From: Hermatobates lingyangjiaoensis
Taxonomy: Eukaryota; Arthropoda; Insecta; Hemiptera; Hermatobatidae
Direction of reading: 5' to 3'
DNA: 64,000 nt
Assembly (NCBI GenBank): GCA_026182355.1
Contig: JAPFBL010000103.1
Location: 2,108,001-2,172,000, forward strand
This document shows, piece after piece, positions 1-11,635 of the stretch. Position 1 is the first letter of the stretch, and the number at the start of each line of letters is the position of its first letter. The notes under the pieces are model-generated. The model had not been told where the DNA came from. It did no database searches and saw nothing but the letters and a program-made list of their open reading frames with translations. The position numbers and the translations under genes were made by a program.

Positions 1-1878
1 AGATGCTTGATAAAAATTTTGTGACACATTTTGCTTGGGTATCTAATAATTCAGATCTTAGCTACAAATGTATATGTCAACAGCAGTTTAGAAGACAGAG
101 TAAACTGAAGATAACCCATTTAATCAAGAAAGTCATAGATGGTATCAGTGATTTGTGATTTTCAATCCTAAGTTTGTAAAGGAACTGCCTCATTTCATAA
201 AGTGGTGTTTCAAGAAATGAACTGAACAACATTTACGACGTCTTGAACACATATTTCGAAACAGAACAGTGAAGGAAAGTCAGAAAACACTCGTATTTAT
301 ACTTGATGTTATTAAATAGAATAAGCTAGATATCACCATAGATTTATTCAATTCTCGTTGATAATTATGAAATGATAAGGATCGAATTTTAGATCCATTT
401 TTTTTGTCAATTCACTATAGTGGTATTTACTCATATTGAGTTTTTTCAAAAATATTAAAATTTTATTTTTTATTACAATTAAATCATTTTAATCCTAATT
501 CCCATGTTATAAACCTCAATAGTGCAATTCAACATTTATATATTGCATTCAATTTCAAATAATTCACTGTGATGTTTTAAACTCACAATTATGTATTTTT
601 TTACTGAAAAAGAAAATCAAGTGTTAGAAACAATAGTAAACTCCTTTTTTTTGCGTATTTAAAAATTTGATATATTTAAGTCTGAGTCATTTTTTTATTT
701 AAAATTTCACATAAAAATAATATAATTTTAAATTTGTATGTTTTGATGTGATATGTACACTACCTTAAAAAATTAATATTAAATTAAACATATGCCAATG
801 TGTTTACGCAACGGTTTACTGTTAAGAAAAGCAAGGGTGATGTTTAAAATTTTCTTACGTTGACTGTGTTAGTCATCACAGAGTGCGAAATTCTTTCGAC
901 TTCCCTTGAGAAATCAGTGCAAAAGGGTTTTTCTTCAATTTTGCTGATCCATACAGCAAAAGGAAAAACGTCTCTTCTGTTAACATCTCTTTTAGGAGCT
1001 TTTAAAAAATCCATTATTTGTGATTATTAACTCTGAAATGCAGATGATATAATATTTCCTTCAATTGAATGGAAATATATTCATTAATAAATATTAATGA
1101 ATGAATAAATTAATTAATAAATATTAATGAATTTATATTCATGTGATAATGCATAAAGATTTTTTAAAAGCAGCTTTATTTACTTAATATATCAAAAGTC
1201 ATTAGTATATTTATTTATACTATATCAATAATGATTAAAAATTGACTTAATTACTGACTATAGAACTAAAATTATAATTCTGTATTAATAAAACTTTTTC
1301 CGGCTTGGAATGAATCTTCATTACAAGAATTGTAACCTTTTGCTTTGAATAGAATCGTAACACTGTTTGAATAGAGAGGGGAGGGGGGGGGGCTTACGAG
1401 TATTTATTGTTATTTCTTTCGAGTTGCATCTTGTTGACTGGTTCAACCATATGACATTCAAACATTCTTTAGCATTCATTAAATCCATTATAAAATAGTG
1501 TTTAGAATTATACGGGAGAGTTTCTTTTTGTGAACCTGAATCAAAAATCGTTTAGATTTTATCAAACCCCTTCTGTTTTAAGGTCGAAATTCTAAAACAA
1601 CCTTCGATGACAGGCTTTAACTTCAGAAGGAATCTGAAAAATGTCACATTGGGTTAGTTATCAAAAGGTTTAGAAACTTTTGGATTTTTTTTTTTTACTC
1701 CTTTACTCTTTTTAAAAGGAATGGTCATAAAAAGTTTGTTTAACATGATAAACAACTGATGCTTCTTATTGGGGTTTGAATATTGATTGTTCTTTCATGT
1801 GTTTATTGTGAAATCCTGCCATGGAAATAAAGTAGTGAGTTTCTGTGTCATTTCTGTGCGTTATTTTTGAGAATATAG
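1..1878. other. AT-rich spacer, no gene seen
   Basis: No open frame, RNA gene or recognisable transposon was seen. The stretch is very AT-rich, with a short run of G near 1381-1392 and an A/T-only patch near 1070-1140. Confidence 0.5.
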
Positions 1879-1901
1879 TTTATATATATATATATATATA
1901 A
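1879..1901. repeat. (TA)n microsatellite
   Basis: An uninterrupted TA dinucleotide run of about 11 units. Unlike most other TA tracts in the window, it has no Penelope terminal module next to it. Confidence 0.9.
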
Positions 1902-4786
1902 CAACTCATATGAAACTTCTATTCACTGTCCTGTATATAACGGTGCTCAGTTGAAACATGTGGACTACATAGTAATAAAAATAGTGTTTGACACCATGTA
2001 GATGAAAAGATAAGAAACAATTTCAGGGAACTAAAAAAATTATCTATCAAGTTAATTTTGATATAGTGTGACGTGTCTTGAACAATGTAATGGTTACCGT
2101 TTAATCTGTAATTATATATTTTACTTATAAGTTCTCCCAGTTGAATTATGGAGTATAAACAATTGAAATCGATGATTTGACAGTTTATAAATTAGAATGA
2201 CTTTTAATTTTTGGGAAACTATACACAAAGGTAACATGATTGTTACTTATGCAACGCTTATAGTTATGATGTTAAACTTTGCATATATAAGACTAAAATA
2301 ATATACAATGTTCATTGCACATATCTTTTGTAAAATGTCTGATATAAATATATTTTAGACTGAAGTGCGTATGCATGCACTTTACTAAAACATTATGTAG
2401 AGATGATTCAACATTCATAGCTTCATTAGCTTATCGAAATAAGTTAATAATATTTGTTGAAACTGTGTTCTGTAATACTCAATAACTTGCTGATAGTCAA
2501 TATTCGCAGTTCTATGACTTCAAAACAGAGGTTTATCTCGGCTGAAATTAGAGTGAGTGAGTGAGTTTTGTGTGACCAAATGTTTAGAGTATTTAACTTA
2601 GCCTGACTGTTTCGTTCTTAAGCTGTAGGAAACAATTTTCCATGGATTGACTCTCTCTAGCTAGCTCTTTGCTATATTCCAGTTACTGTTTTAGAAAACG
2701 ATTTTACAAAACTGACATTCTTATAGCTATCATGTTTTCAGGATCAGGTTCTTTGGATGCATAACTCTGCGCAAGTAAGTTATATGTCTTTCTTACTCGT
2801 TCATTTTTATATTTATTCAAAAATTGTTAGCACAACTATTTCTTTTTAAGTTGCTAGCACAATACCAGTAAAATTTGAGTTATAAACCATTTTTAATATA
2901 AACAACAGGATACAAAAATTATTTTAATGTTTGTCTTTGTAAATTAATAATCATTTATTTGTTCCTTTTCATTTGTATGAACAGTTTCATTTTGTCGTTC
3001 GTGATTTCTTTTTCTATTTCAATATCCATTTTAATTTTTAAATTAGTGTTAATAAATTAGTAGTTGGTTGTGTCATAATAAATAATACATCAGTTTAACC
3101 TAATATACAAATGATGGTGATCTAGGCAAAAATGTCATAATATTAAATTCAATTTTTTTTGAAGACTACTTGAGACTTCAATCTGCTCGATCGTAGTTTG
3201 AAGTTCTCAAGTATCTCTTTTTGATCCATATCCTCACAGTTTGCCATCCAGTTAAAAGAATAAGAATTATTCAATATAAAACTGATTGCATTTTATTTGT
3301 CTCGGAGAACTACCAATAAATTGATTATTGATTGCTTGATTCCTGGGAGTCTAACGAGGGATATTAATCTCACTACTCCCACAAGAAACGTTTTTACTGT
3401 TAAGACTCTACAAAAAGACTGCCCACTATTATTTTCCTATTTTAGTTTAATTTTATTTAATAATAGAAATAATTGATTTTTTGTTTTCTTTTTTTTGTAA
3501 AAAATACATCAATCAAATAATTATAAAATTTTCCTGTTAAAACATCTCACATCTGATTAAGGACAAATATATTAACAGCATTTCTTAGTTTCTACAAAAC
3601 GTTAAAAATTGATATGTGCATTTGCAGTTGTAAAGATTAAACATTTGAAGGACTTGACAAGATAGAATATTTTTACCATCTTGAAGCCCTTTTAAGATCT
3701 ACTGATACGATGTTAATGAATGCATATCTAGTCGAACACAGTGCCGAGGTAGAAGCTTAAGGATTCTCGAGGAGATTGTCGTACTGCTGCATCAGTGTGC
3801 ACAGTTTACTAAGGATTGAATCCGAGAAAAACACCTACTGATCCAGTTTACATATTGAATGATTAAACTTTTGTTCAGGTTAGTAGATGTAAATAGCGGG
3901 TCCTGGGCTTAAAAGCGATCTGACTCTTTCACCATTCACCCCGGTGATGCCACATCTCACCATACTTCTCAATCATGTCATTGTGTCATTGCTATTAAAT
4001 GCATTTAGTGTTTATTATTTTCGTATGGATTGAAAAAAGACCTTACAAAAGAATTTTGAACTTTACGTAAATAAATACAGTTGAGTAGATCATATTCTTT
4101 TTTTAAATTCAAAATAATGTACAGCCAGATTTCCTTTTTCATACATCAAGAAAAAAATTGTGACCTTAGTTTGTACACTGTTGGGTTTCATCAGAATATA
4201 GAGGATTAAATATTTTATTACCAAGCAAAGTAAAATTCCTGGAGTACAAAATACCTATTCATAAAGCTTTATTTCAAATATATATTAAAAGAATGTTATA
4301 AAATAAAACAATGTTATTTATCAAAGTAAATAAATTTTAGATAATATAAAAGTAGAGAGTGTTTAGAAAAGTTTCAATTTCTGATTGTGGCAAGTGTAAC
4401 AGTTTCTCAGGAAGGGGATTCGCGGAGACAATTGCATCTTAGACCCCATTACCTCTAATCTGGAAGCGAATGCCACAGCTGGTCCAATTAAAGTCCAACA
4501 GTGCTTCAGAACGTAGATTTTACTTTGCTCTTATGTATATATTCAAATGCAATATCACTTCAGACAACTTTCAATTTAATTAAAATTAAAGAAACTTTTG
4601 TTTTTCAAATTCAAACTTATAACAAACAACATTGTACATTAATACTTCAACAAGTTATTTCACTATTTATCTACTTTAAATGTCAGTTTATTATTAGTTT
4701 GTTATCTATGAAGTGCAGTTTGCTATCTGGATTATGCACTAACATCTTATACACTACCAATATAGTGATTAAAATTAAATTACTAA
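1902..4786. other. AT-rich spacer, no gene seen
   Basis: No supported gene. Slightly GC-richer patches at 3725-3970 and 4380-4500 look like old unidentified repeats. The open frame at 4501-4800 has no recognisable domain and ends in the SINE tail, so it is not called. Confidence 0.45.
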
Positions 4787-4796
4787 TAAGCTGCAT
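4787..4796. repeat. target-site duplication of SINE-1 (left)
   Basis: The 10-bp taagctgcat is repeated exactly at 5129-5138 on the other side of the SINE. Confidence 0.88.
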
Positions 4797-5128
4797 GTAG
4801 TTAGTTAGTTAGTTAGTTTGCAGTGGCAGTTCCACAAGGGAACACACGTAGGCCGAGCATTGGCCCTTTGTGATACCACAAAATGAAGCTTGATTCTACA
4901 GTGGGAGTACTAAATTTTGCCTAACTCAAATGTATTTAGAGTAGGGATCTTTAACGAGTACCTGACATCGTTCAGGCTCGGGACCGACGGTTTAACGTCC
5001 TTCTCCGAGGGACGATGCGCTCAGATTTATTCACCTCCCGCAGGAATAAATCGAGGGCCAGGTGAGGATCGAACCCCGGTCCTATCAGTTCAGAGGCGAG
5101 CACGTAACCACTGAGCTAGCCTGGCCCC
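4797..5128 (-). mobile_element. tRNA-derived SINE, complete copy (SINE-1)
   Basis: This is a full-length SINE read on the minus strand. Its tRNA-like head starts at 5128 (GGGGCCAGGCTAGCTCAGTGG), with a pol III A-box-like TAGCTCAGTGG and a B-box-like GGTTCGATCC about 5055-5075. The head is followed by a tRNA-unrelated body and a 3' tail of (CTAA)n. Perfect 10-bp target duplications (taagctgcat) flank it at 4787-4796 and 5129-5138, which defines both ends. Three-way comparison with the copies at 6204-6550 and 60044-60366 shows the same head, body and tail. It would be transcribed by pol III and mobilised by a partner LINE, which is not present in the window. Confidence 0.9.
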
Positions 5129-5138
5129 TAAGCTGCAT

Positions 5139-6191
5139 CTATGTAAAGAACTATTGCACAATATCTTGAAATCATAGTGATATCATGGCATATTCATTAA
5201 AGTTTAATAGTTCAAATACATATGTATGATTTTAGCAGTTTGACTACGGTTAGAATTACTTGAAAATACAATTATAGGAGCTATTTACGAGGCAAGGCGG
5301 ATTTATATAACAACTTGAGCTTATACATCTGAACAGAATAACTATATTCCGGCGTACTACCAAAAGCTTTACAACTAGAGAAAATAGTACACTAATCCAT
5401 ATAATTGTTGAAAAATAGAGGGAAATCTGTAGTGACTGACATCAACTTTACTATAAGTAAACATCATATCAAACTCGTTAATAACCAACAGATTTTTGTT
5501 TTTTGTTTAGTGTGGCTATATATACATTTTGATCAATGGTTTTAGTCATTATAGCATAGTTATAAGAAATACGAGTATTTCGTATGAAATCATTGATTAA
5601 TCAGATGTAATCAAATTATTATACTAAGGGACTGAATAACATCGGAGTCCTATGCTCGTGGTCTATCATACTGTACATCCCATTGTTGTAACTAAATTCA
5701 ACTACAAATTTTAAGTTCTTTAATGACCTTCATAATTGTACATAAAGAAGTATTCATCACTTTTATAATATTAGGTACGATAAACAACTGTTTGATTTGC
5801 GTCCCAAGAAAGTTTTATTTAATGTGATCTTTGAGCCACAAAAAGTTATTAAACTTTTGCATCTGAGAAACAATTTCTTTGCGAAGTGCTTTTCACAAAT
5901 TAAATATCAACTTAAAAGCCAAAATCATAACACTTTTTAAATCATACGAACAGGTTTTTACCAAATCCGAAAAAAACAGTTTTTTCCATGTAAAATACCC
6001 CCATGAAAACGTGCATTCTGGTGCGTGTTTGTTTTTCCGTTTCAGGTCCAAGAGTAACTTATTTATGATTATCACCATTTTGATGTGTCGCTGACATATA
6101 CATCCAAAGACCATTTTGAAAACTGCGTGTTTATCTATTCACAAATAAGTATCGACATTTTTGTCCAAAATCCAAAAGTAATACTTTTATT
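5139..6191. other. AT-rich spacer, no gene seen
   Basis: Nothing recognisable. Overlapping short frames on both strands at 5879-6114 are mutual shadows in low-complexity DNA and have no domain. Confidence 0.45.
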
Positions 6192-6203
6192 ACTCTTTAT
6201 GAT

Positions 6204-6550
6204 TCATGTAGTAGTAGGCAACCTTTTAGGTCGCAATGGCTTTCTCACAAGGGAACACACATAGGCTGAACATTTGGCCCTTTATGATACCACACAATGA
6301 AAATTGATTCTATATTGGGAGTCTTAAATTTTGCTTAACTCGAGTGTATTTAGAGTAGGGATCTTTAATGAGTATCTAATATCGTGCAGGCTCGGGACCG
6401 ATGGCCTAACGTCCACTCTGAGGTGCGACGTGCTCAGATTTAATCACCTGGGCCAGTTATAGTTAAATCGACGCGGCCAGTTGGGTTTTGAACCCCCGAC
6501 CTACCAGTTCAGAAGCGAGTACGTTAACCACTGAGCTAACCTGGCCCCTC
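6204..6550 (-). mobile_element. tRNA-derived SINE, complete but diverged copy (SINE-2)
   Basis: Same family and orientation as the copy at 4797-5128. The head begins near 6548 with GGGGCCAGGTTAGCTCAGTGG, followed by a B-box-like GGTTC segment and the shared body. It is more mutated and has an insertion in the middle. Imperfect 12-bp target duplications flank it: actctttatgat at 6192-6203 and accctttatgat at 6551-6562, one mismatch. The divergence and the mutated duplication indicate an older insertion than SINE-1. Confidence 0.85.
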
Positions 6551-6562
6551 ACCCTTTATGAT

Positions 6563-7435
6563 ATTTGGAGGGTAAATGAAAGTAAAACAGAACTATAGAA
6601 AAAGAAAGAAGCAATAACTGACATCCTCTTAAAGTTGAATATAACTTCTTTAAAGAAATATAATATTTTATACAAAACCATTTCCAGCCATAATAAATAT
6701 ATCAATATACAGATCGGTTTACACTAAACTTTATTATCTGTAAACTAATTATTCAAATCAGCTCTAACTTAGTACTACTAGTATTGTGTACCATTAATTG
6801 ATTCAATCGATTTATTCCAGCTCTTTGCATGATGCAAATGTAACAACGTTATCTCTGAATGATAACGAACATGTGTGACTAGAACACTCTATAGAAATCT
6901 CCGTAAGCAAGACGTTTGATAGTCCAAAAAGCTTAATGGTCTTTGATATCTCGCTTAACAGAACAACAATAACATTAGGTTGTCAGACACACGGTTATAA
7001 ACATCTTCATTTTTGTATCATTTACCAAACCTAATGCTTATTTTTGGTTTAATTCGACCACATTACCTGTTCACAACTCTGTTCAAGTTTTGTTTACTAA
7101 TTGCATTCCCTTTCTCAAAGTTGTAATTAAACACGAATAAAACACATAATTTCAAAGCAAACATATTCGTTTTAACTAAAATAAAGCTTTTTCTACTGCT
7201 AAATTTTTTTGTTCTCTATTACTGTCAAATTATGAATTATAATCATTTTTTGGTGATTTCTTCATGTTTCTTAAAATATTCTCGTTAAAACACATTTTTT
7301 CATACTTATATTCTTAAATATAATAATATGGCATGTTTAAATGAAGATTGACAATATATTTGTTTTTAGAAGCATTTCCTTTCTTTCTATAACTCCTATG
7401 ATCTTTCAATAACTATAATTTTAGATGAAACTAGC
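6563..7435. other. AT-rich spacer, no gene seen
   Basis: No gene, RNA or element recognised. Confidence 0.45.
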
Positions 7436-7606
7436 CTGTATGATGTCAGAAACTCGTTAAAGATCACTGCTCTAAATACACTTGAGTTAGGCAACATATT
7501 AAAATGCCAGATATACGAGTAGAATATTGATTGTGTGGTATGATAAAGGACCAATGTTCGGCCTATGTGTGTACTCCAGTGAGACTGCCGCTGCAATCTA
7601 ACCTAA
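7436..7606 (+). mobile_element. SINE fragment, 5'-truncated
   Basis: This matches the 3' half of the SINE family: the body from the 'tgtatgatgtcag...ctcgttaaagatc' region through 'gggccaatg...' to the terminal 'ctgcaatctaacctaa'. The tRNA-like head is absent. 5' truncation is the usual outcome of incomplete LINE-driven reverse transcription. No clear target duplication was seen. Confidence 0.78.
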
Positions 7607-7727
7607 GCTGATATGAGCAGAGAGATAAGAAAATACTAATCCAATCAATTATAATCTCAGTTCAATAAACCAAGATGTTGAAACACAATTTGGATTAATA
7701 CAAATAACAACTTATATTTATTTAAAT

Positions 7728-7766
7728 ACTAGCTGACCCTGTGATACTTCGTACTTCGTACCACCA
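7728..7766 (-). mobile_element. possible decayed Helitron 3' end
   Basis: Read on the minus strand, the sequence runs ...AGGGTCAGCTAG followed by T. This is the common Helitron terminus (CTRR, inserted before a host T). The usual GC hairpin just upstream is no longer intact. I could not find a matching 5' TC end, so the extent inside the element is unknown. Confidence 0.35.
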
Positions 7767-9700
7767 ACTGTTACTGAATGTCGTATTACCTTAGCTTTTT
7801 TAACATACATGCCATTTAATTAAGTAATATTTTGCCTAAAATATCTGCAAAAGTAAATAATAAACATCAGATAACTGATTCCATGATATTAAAATATTGA
7901 TGGTGAACTTTATCTTACCTGTTCATTACTTCTCGATATAAAAAATATTCTGCTAATATATTGGACAATTTATTGTTTCATCAACAATAAATATGCATTT
8001 TACTTACAGTAATATAGTAATAATATTTTAACATAATTACTTATAGTTTTATTATATTTAACAACGAGATAACTAAAACATACAGAAGTTTTTACATTTC
8101 ATTTATGAGGTGGTAGGATTTTTTTTCTTTTATTTCGTGAATGAAGTTACACTTATTTCTTACTTCAAATTAATCCATGCAGTAAAATTTAAATAAATAT
8201 AATTAGAAAAAATATGGCATATACTTAAATATAAACAGAATGGATTTATCACCAATTTTTGCATTTCTTGGCTTTTTTACTTCCCGTATTTTGAAACATT
8301 TTCTGGGAAAAAGTTTTGAAGATGTAGTGTATCTCCATTGTGTTCTTCAACTTTCATATACTTTTATAAATCTATTAGCAGTCTTTTAAATTCATCGAAT
8401 AGTCGATTCTACTTTATAGTGATGAATACATGTTTGATATGCGTTGTATTTAATGCCGTTTTTTTAAACTATAGTTAGTTTTCCCAATTTGAGAAATAGG
8501 TAGTTGACATAAAACAGATGATTCAACACATGATTTATTATGCATGTATACCACCACATAAGTATTATTTGTTACCTAAATAATTATTTTTTGTTTAACC
8601 CATATAAATATCAAGGCATTGCGTTTTATTTCCATTCAACTTGTATGTAAATTATAGAGGATTGGAAAGTATTGCGTTCAAGTTAAAATGAAAATATCGA
8701 GTTTTCAACGGAAAATGCACGCTTTGAGGTCCCCGGAGACCAAATAAATAGGATTCTGAAATTGATTTGTCTGTGTGTAGAGTGTGGCATGAGAGAGAAG
8801 CGAAATTGAGAGATATCATGGTACTTCAAGCACTATAATAATCAAATTTCATAAATTTATAAAATTAGCACAGAGGCATTAAATCTGAGTTTCTCGTTAA
8901 TCACAAAAGGCTGTTTAAACTGTATATTTCATATTTACCGCAAGGCTTAAGTCATTCCTTCCAAGTGTCTCTTTCTCACACCCATTAGAAAATCCTTTCT
9001 TGCTGTTTCCATTTTTCCCTCCTAATGCTTCATCCTCCGATATTAAATTTTTCCTATCTGCTGGTTAATCTTCCTATTTTCTTAATGATTTATCCTCCTT
9101 TTTTTTCCAAAGACCAACCGTCTGATGTTACTACCCAACCTCATTCCTCCCTTAGATCATATGTTGGTCTAAAAACTGTTATAATATCTGTTGCTGCAAT
9201 GTAGTAACTCTTAACTTTAGCAATATCTCCTACCGTACCTTTAGTGACACCGAATCTCAGATTCAATATCCATATATGCAAACGCTCACGGACTTATCTT
9301 CAGTGATTGTTTCCATGTGCCAATTGTTATAAAGATGCCTGATTCCAACACCTTGGCTACCTTGAAAGCTTCTGAAGAGGCACTAAGGGTGTTTTCTTAA
9401 ACGAGGAACTCGTTTTAGCAGTCTTCTTAGTACTAAAATAAGTTCTGGACCAATCTCAAAGTTAGATCATTTTTTTTAATCATAAGTTTTTTTTCAGTTT
9501 TAAATTATTATTTAGCATTTTTGTCCAAAAAATTAAGTACTCCAGGAATAGTTAGTTCTTTGTTCCAAATCCTCAAGAAACACGTTTTGAATTTTAAGAA
9601 TCAGTGGTGCAGAAGCTGTATCAATATATATATTATTTGTGACTTGGCTTACAAACACCCGACTCTAACCCCTCTCCCTTTTGCAATAGTTATTATGAAA
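7767..9700. other. AT-rich spacer, no gene seen
   Basis: No supported gene. 9060-9420 is a little less AT-rich and may be an eroded part of the Penelope-like element recognised just downstream, but no domain could be read there. Confidence 0.4.
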
Positions 9701-9900
9701 GATCTACTTTGAAGCTGTACTACTAAAAATTCTTTTACGCACATTGCTGGGAGTTTATATTGTCAAATAGATGGTGTTGCTATGGGTTCTCTCCCTTGAG
9801 AGTAACTTTTGCAAATTTTTACTTGTGCCATATAGAGAATCGTGTTTTAGCACAAGAATCAATAGTCAAACCCTCGTGTACTGCCGTTATGTTGAATTAA
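9701..9900 (+). pseudogene. Penelope-like reverse transcriptase fragment
   Basis: This is a broken piece of a PLE reverse transcriptase palm domain. Reading from 9701 gives TTKNSF...YCQIDGVAMGS, the pre-motif and 'DGVAMGSPLxP' block of PLE polymerases. The frame then shifts at about 9790 and continues as SPLRVTFANFYLCHIENRV, the 'ANxYLCHxE' segment. After a second shift near 9880 it reads CRYVEL, where the catalytic motif C YVDD would stand. Both acidic residues of YVDD are affected (D to E, D to L), and an in-frame stop lies at 9710-9712. The fragment cannot encode an active enzyme. It keeps a divergent family signature compared with the remnant at 35.3-35.8 kb, so two PLE lineages are probably present. 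A hammerhead-like segment follows 160 bp downstream. Confidence 0.65.
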
Positions 9901-10056
9901 AAGCGATTTAAGGAAAACCTGATAAAAACAAACCTGTAGGTAAAAAGTTATGTTTAGTTTTGATGTAAATTTTAGACGGTTTTAATTCATTTTAATAATG
10001 ATTATTAGTTAATGTTATTTTTAGTATGAATTAAGTTATATTATGCTTATGATTTT

Positions 10057-10093
10057 CCTTGATCATGTTCTATGTAGACCGAAACGTCGGATC
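10057..10093 (+). ncRNA. hammerhead-like segment of a Penelope terminal repeat (degenerate)
   Basis: The segment CTTGATCATG...GACCGAAACGTCGG resembles the CUGAUGA / stem II / GAAACGUC order of the hammerhead ribozymes known from terminal repeats of Penelope-like elements. The CUGAUGA box is altered (CUUGAUCA), so activity is unlikely. Its position between a PLE RT fragment and a PLE-like N-terminus supports the reading as a terminal repeat. Confidence 0.4.
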
Positions 10094-10119
10094 CTTTGTG
10101 AATATCAAAAATAAATCAT

Positions 10120-10271
10120 TTGGAAAATTGGTTTTTATGCTACCAAAGTGGAAGGCTCATGTAAGACAATTAGAGAAGGTATGTAGGAAACATACAAGAT
10201 TGGAAATAAGCAAGTCATATAACAAAATTTGTTTAAACGAAGATCTGCTTTTTAAGTATACTAATATATAT

Positions 10272-10280
<9 letters not shown>
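10120..10280 (+). pseudogene. possible N-terminal start of a second Penelope-like ORF
   Basis: The frame from 10059 reads, after the hammerhead-like segment, a basic stretch VRQLEKVCRKHTRLE (about 10155-10200), then a 'NKICLNEDLLFKYTN' segment. PLE proteins begin with a basic region of the type '...LxKLxRKxxRLxxxxxFxxxCLxxxLLPKY', which this resembles (the usual Pro is Phe). Coding stops in the (TA)n tract at 10262-10311, so only the start survives. The order RT, terminal repeat, N-terminus would fit tandem PLE copies, a common PLE arrangement. The match is short; the call is tentative. Confidence 0.38.

Positions 10281-10311
<31 letters not shown>
10262..10311. repeat. (TA)n microsatellite, interrupted once
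   Basis: A TA run of about 25 units broken by a single 'aat'. It truncates the PLE-like frame upstream. Confidence 0.9.
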
Positions 10312-11435
10312 CTTCGATGAAAATACGAACGAAAACGGATAAACTAAAGTTAAAATATAGATGTGAAATAAAAGAAAAAAAATAAAATAAGAAAAGATAC
10401 AAAAAAAATTACAATTAAATACAAAAGTTTGAAGGCGAAAAGTGGTCAGATAGTTAAGTGAATTTATGTAAAATGCTGTTAGTTTGTTAAACGCTCATTC
10501 TGTTTATTAAAAAGCAGGAAGTTAAATTAATTACTTCAAACAGTGTCCCCAATGAGGTCTCGTTGAATAGTAGTGTGCTACAGGAATACTGACTTATTAA
10601 ACAAAAATACTAAATTAGTAAAGTAATACATTCTATTAAAATGAAATTGAATGAATTAAGTAACGATTAAATAGTTATTATTAATAAAAAAAATGAACTG
10701 CGTTCATGTGAAATTGAAAAAAATATTACGGATGTGGACTGAGAAGTCAGTATCATTGAAAGGACAGACCCTCTAAATATTCTTCAACTGGAAGTGAAAT
10801 GCTAAATGTGCATTATTTGGTTTACTAATCGTAGAGATTGTTTTTTGTTTGTTTATTGCTGTTGTGATTACGGTGTGTTGTACAAAGCCGCTCTGCTCTC
10901 ATGTTCCTCGCTGATATGAAAGTCGAGCAACACTGATCCCAAACAATAGGTCGCCGCCGTGACTGGGATAGTCATTGTTTCGGCTCCAGCAATGTTTTTC
11001 ATCTGCGCACTCGGGCGTACGGAGGCCTTTCCATGAAGTGCTTAGCTTTGCTCCTGACAACAAATAGATTCTATTCTGATATTAAAGACATTTGCAGTGA
11101 CCTTCATAAAGTTTACCGTATGTGGTTCATATACCTGAATCAAGTCTACGATATTTGACATTTTAAAATCTCTTTCCACCTCTCCCTTCTCTTTTTCTCA
11201 TTCTCTCTCTCTTTCTCTCAGAGAGGTGTACTTTATAAATTCCTGAGCTACTCCTCAACTCCTGGGTATATTTTCCTATTAGAATACCTTTAGCATAAGT
11301 GCGAATTTGTTTATGCTTTAAAAAATGCATTGATAACTAAAAACTTATATTTTTGAAAAATGATACTAATAATTTATTTTTGTTATGTTTTTCTCAATAA
11401 AAAAATATCTGTTATGTAATATCTCATAACACGAT
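10312..11435. other. spacer with a GC-richer patch
   Basis: No gene recognised. 10860-11060 is clearly GC-richer than its surroundings, contains several CpG-bearing words, and may be an old unidentified repeat. 11170-11228 is a CT-rich low-complexity tract. Confidence 0.4.
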
Positions 11436-11635
11436 TTCATAATAAACACGTGGACAAAAGTTAACGCCTAAACTGCGGTGCCTAAAAAGACTAAAATCTT
11501 TTATTTGTAACAAGCGGTCTCGTCAGAGTCAAAACTGACAAAAATGAATCATCATTTTTCTGAAGAAAACTGCTTGTTACAGTTGAAAGATCAGTTTTTT
11601 TCTGATTTCTTACTGTTTGGACGTTGATAGTATCT
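11436..11635. repeat. inverted pair of Penelope terminal modules (family A), old
   Basis: Two diverged copies of the same module face each other. The left copy is inverted: 'aaacacgtgg' near 11446, then ...aatctttt..gtaacaagcggtc.tcgtcagag to about 11530. The right copy is direct: ctgaagaaaactgcttgttac..ttgaaagatc from about 11560 to 11632. The same module occurs at 14.4, 59.2 and 61.2-61.35 kb. This arrangement matches the younger inverted pair at 61172-61352. Confidence 0.7.

Noticed and set aside
5050..5128. Genuine tRNA gene at the SINE head
   Set aside because: The head continues into the shared SINE body, has non-canonical spacing before box A, and recurs at 6.5 and 60.05 kb with target duplications.
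8735..8785. Possible Helitron 5' end near 'aaataaatagg..ttgtctgtgtg'
   Set aside because: Does not begin with TC in the right context and has no matching 3' end; similarity is probably chance.
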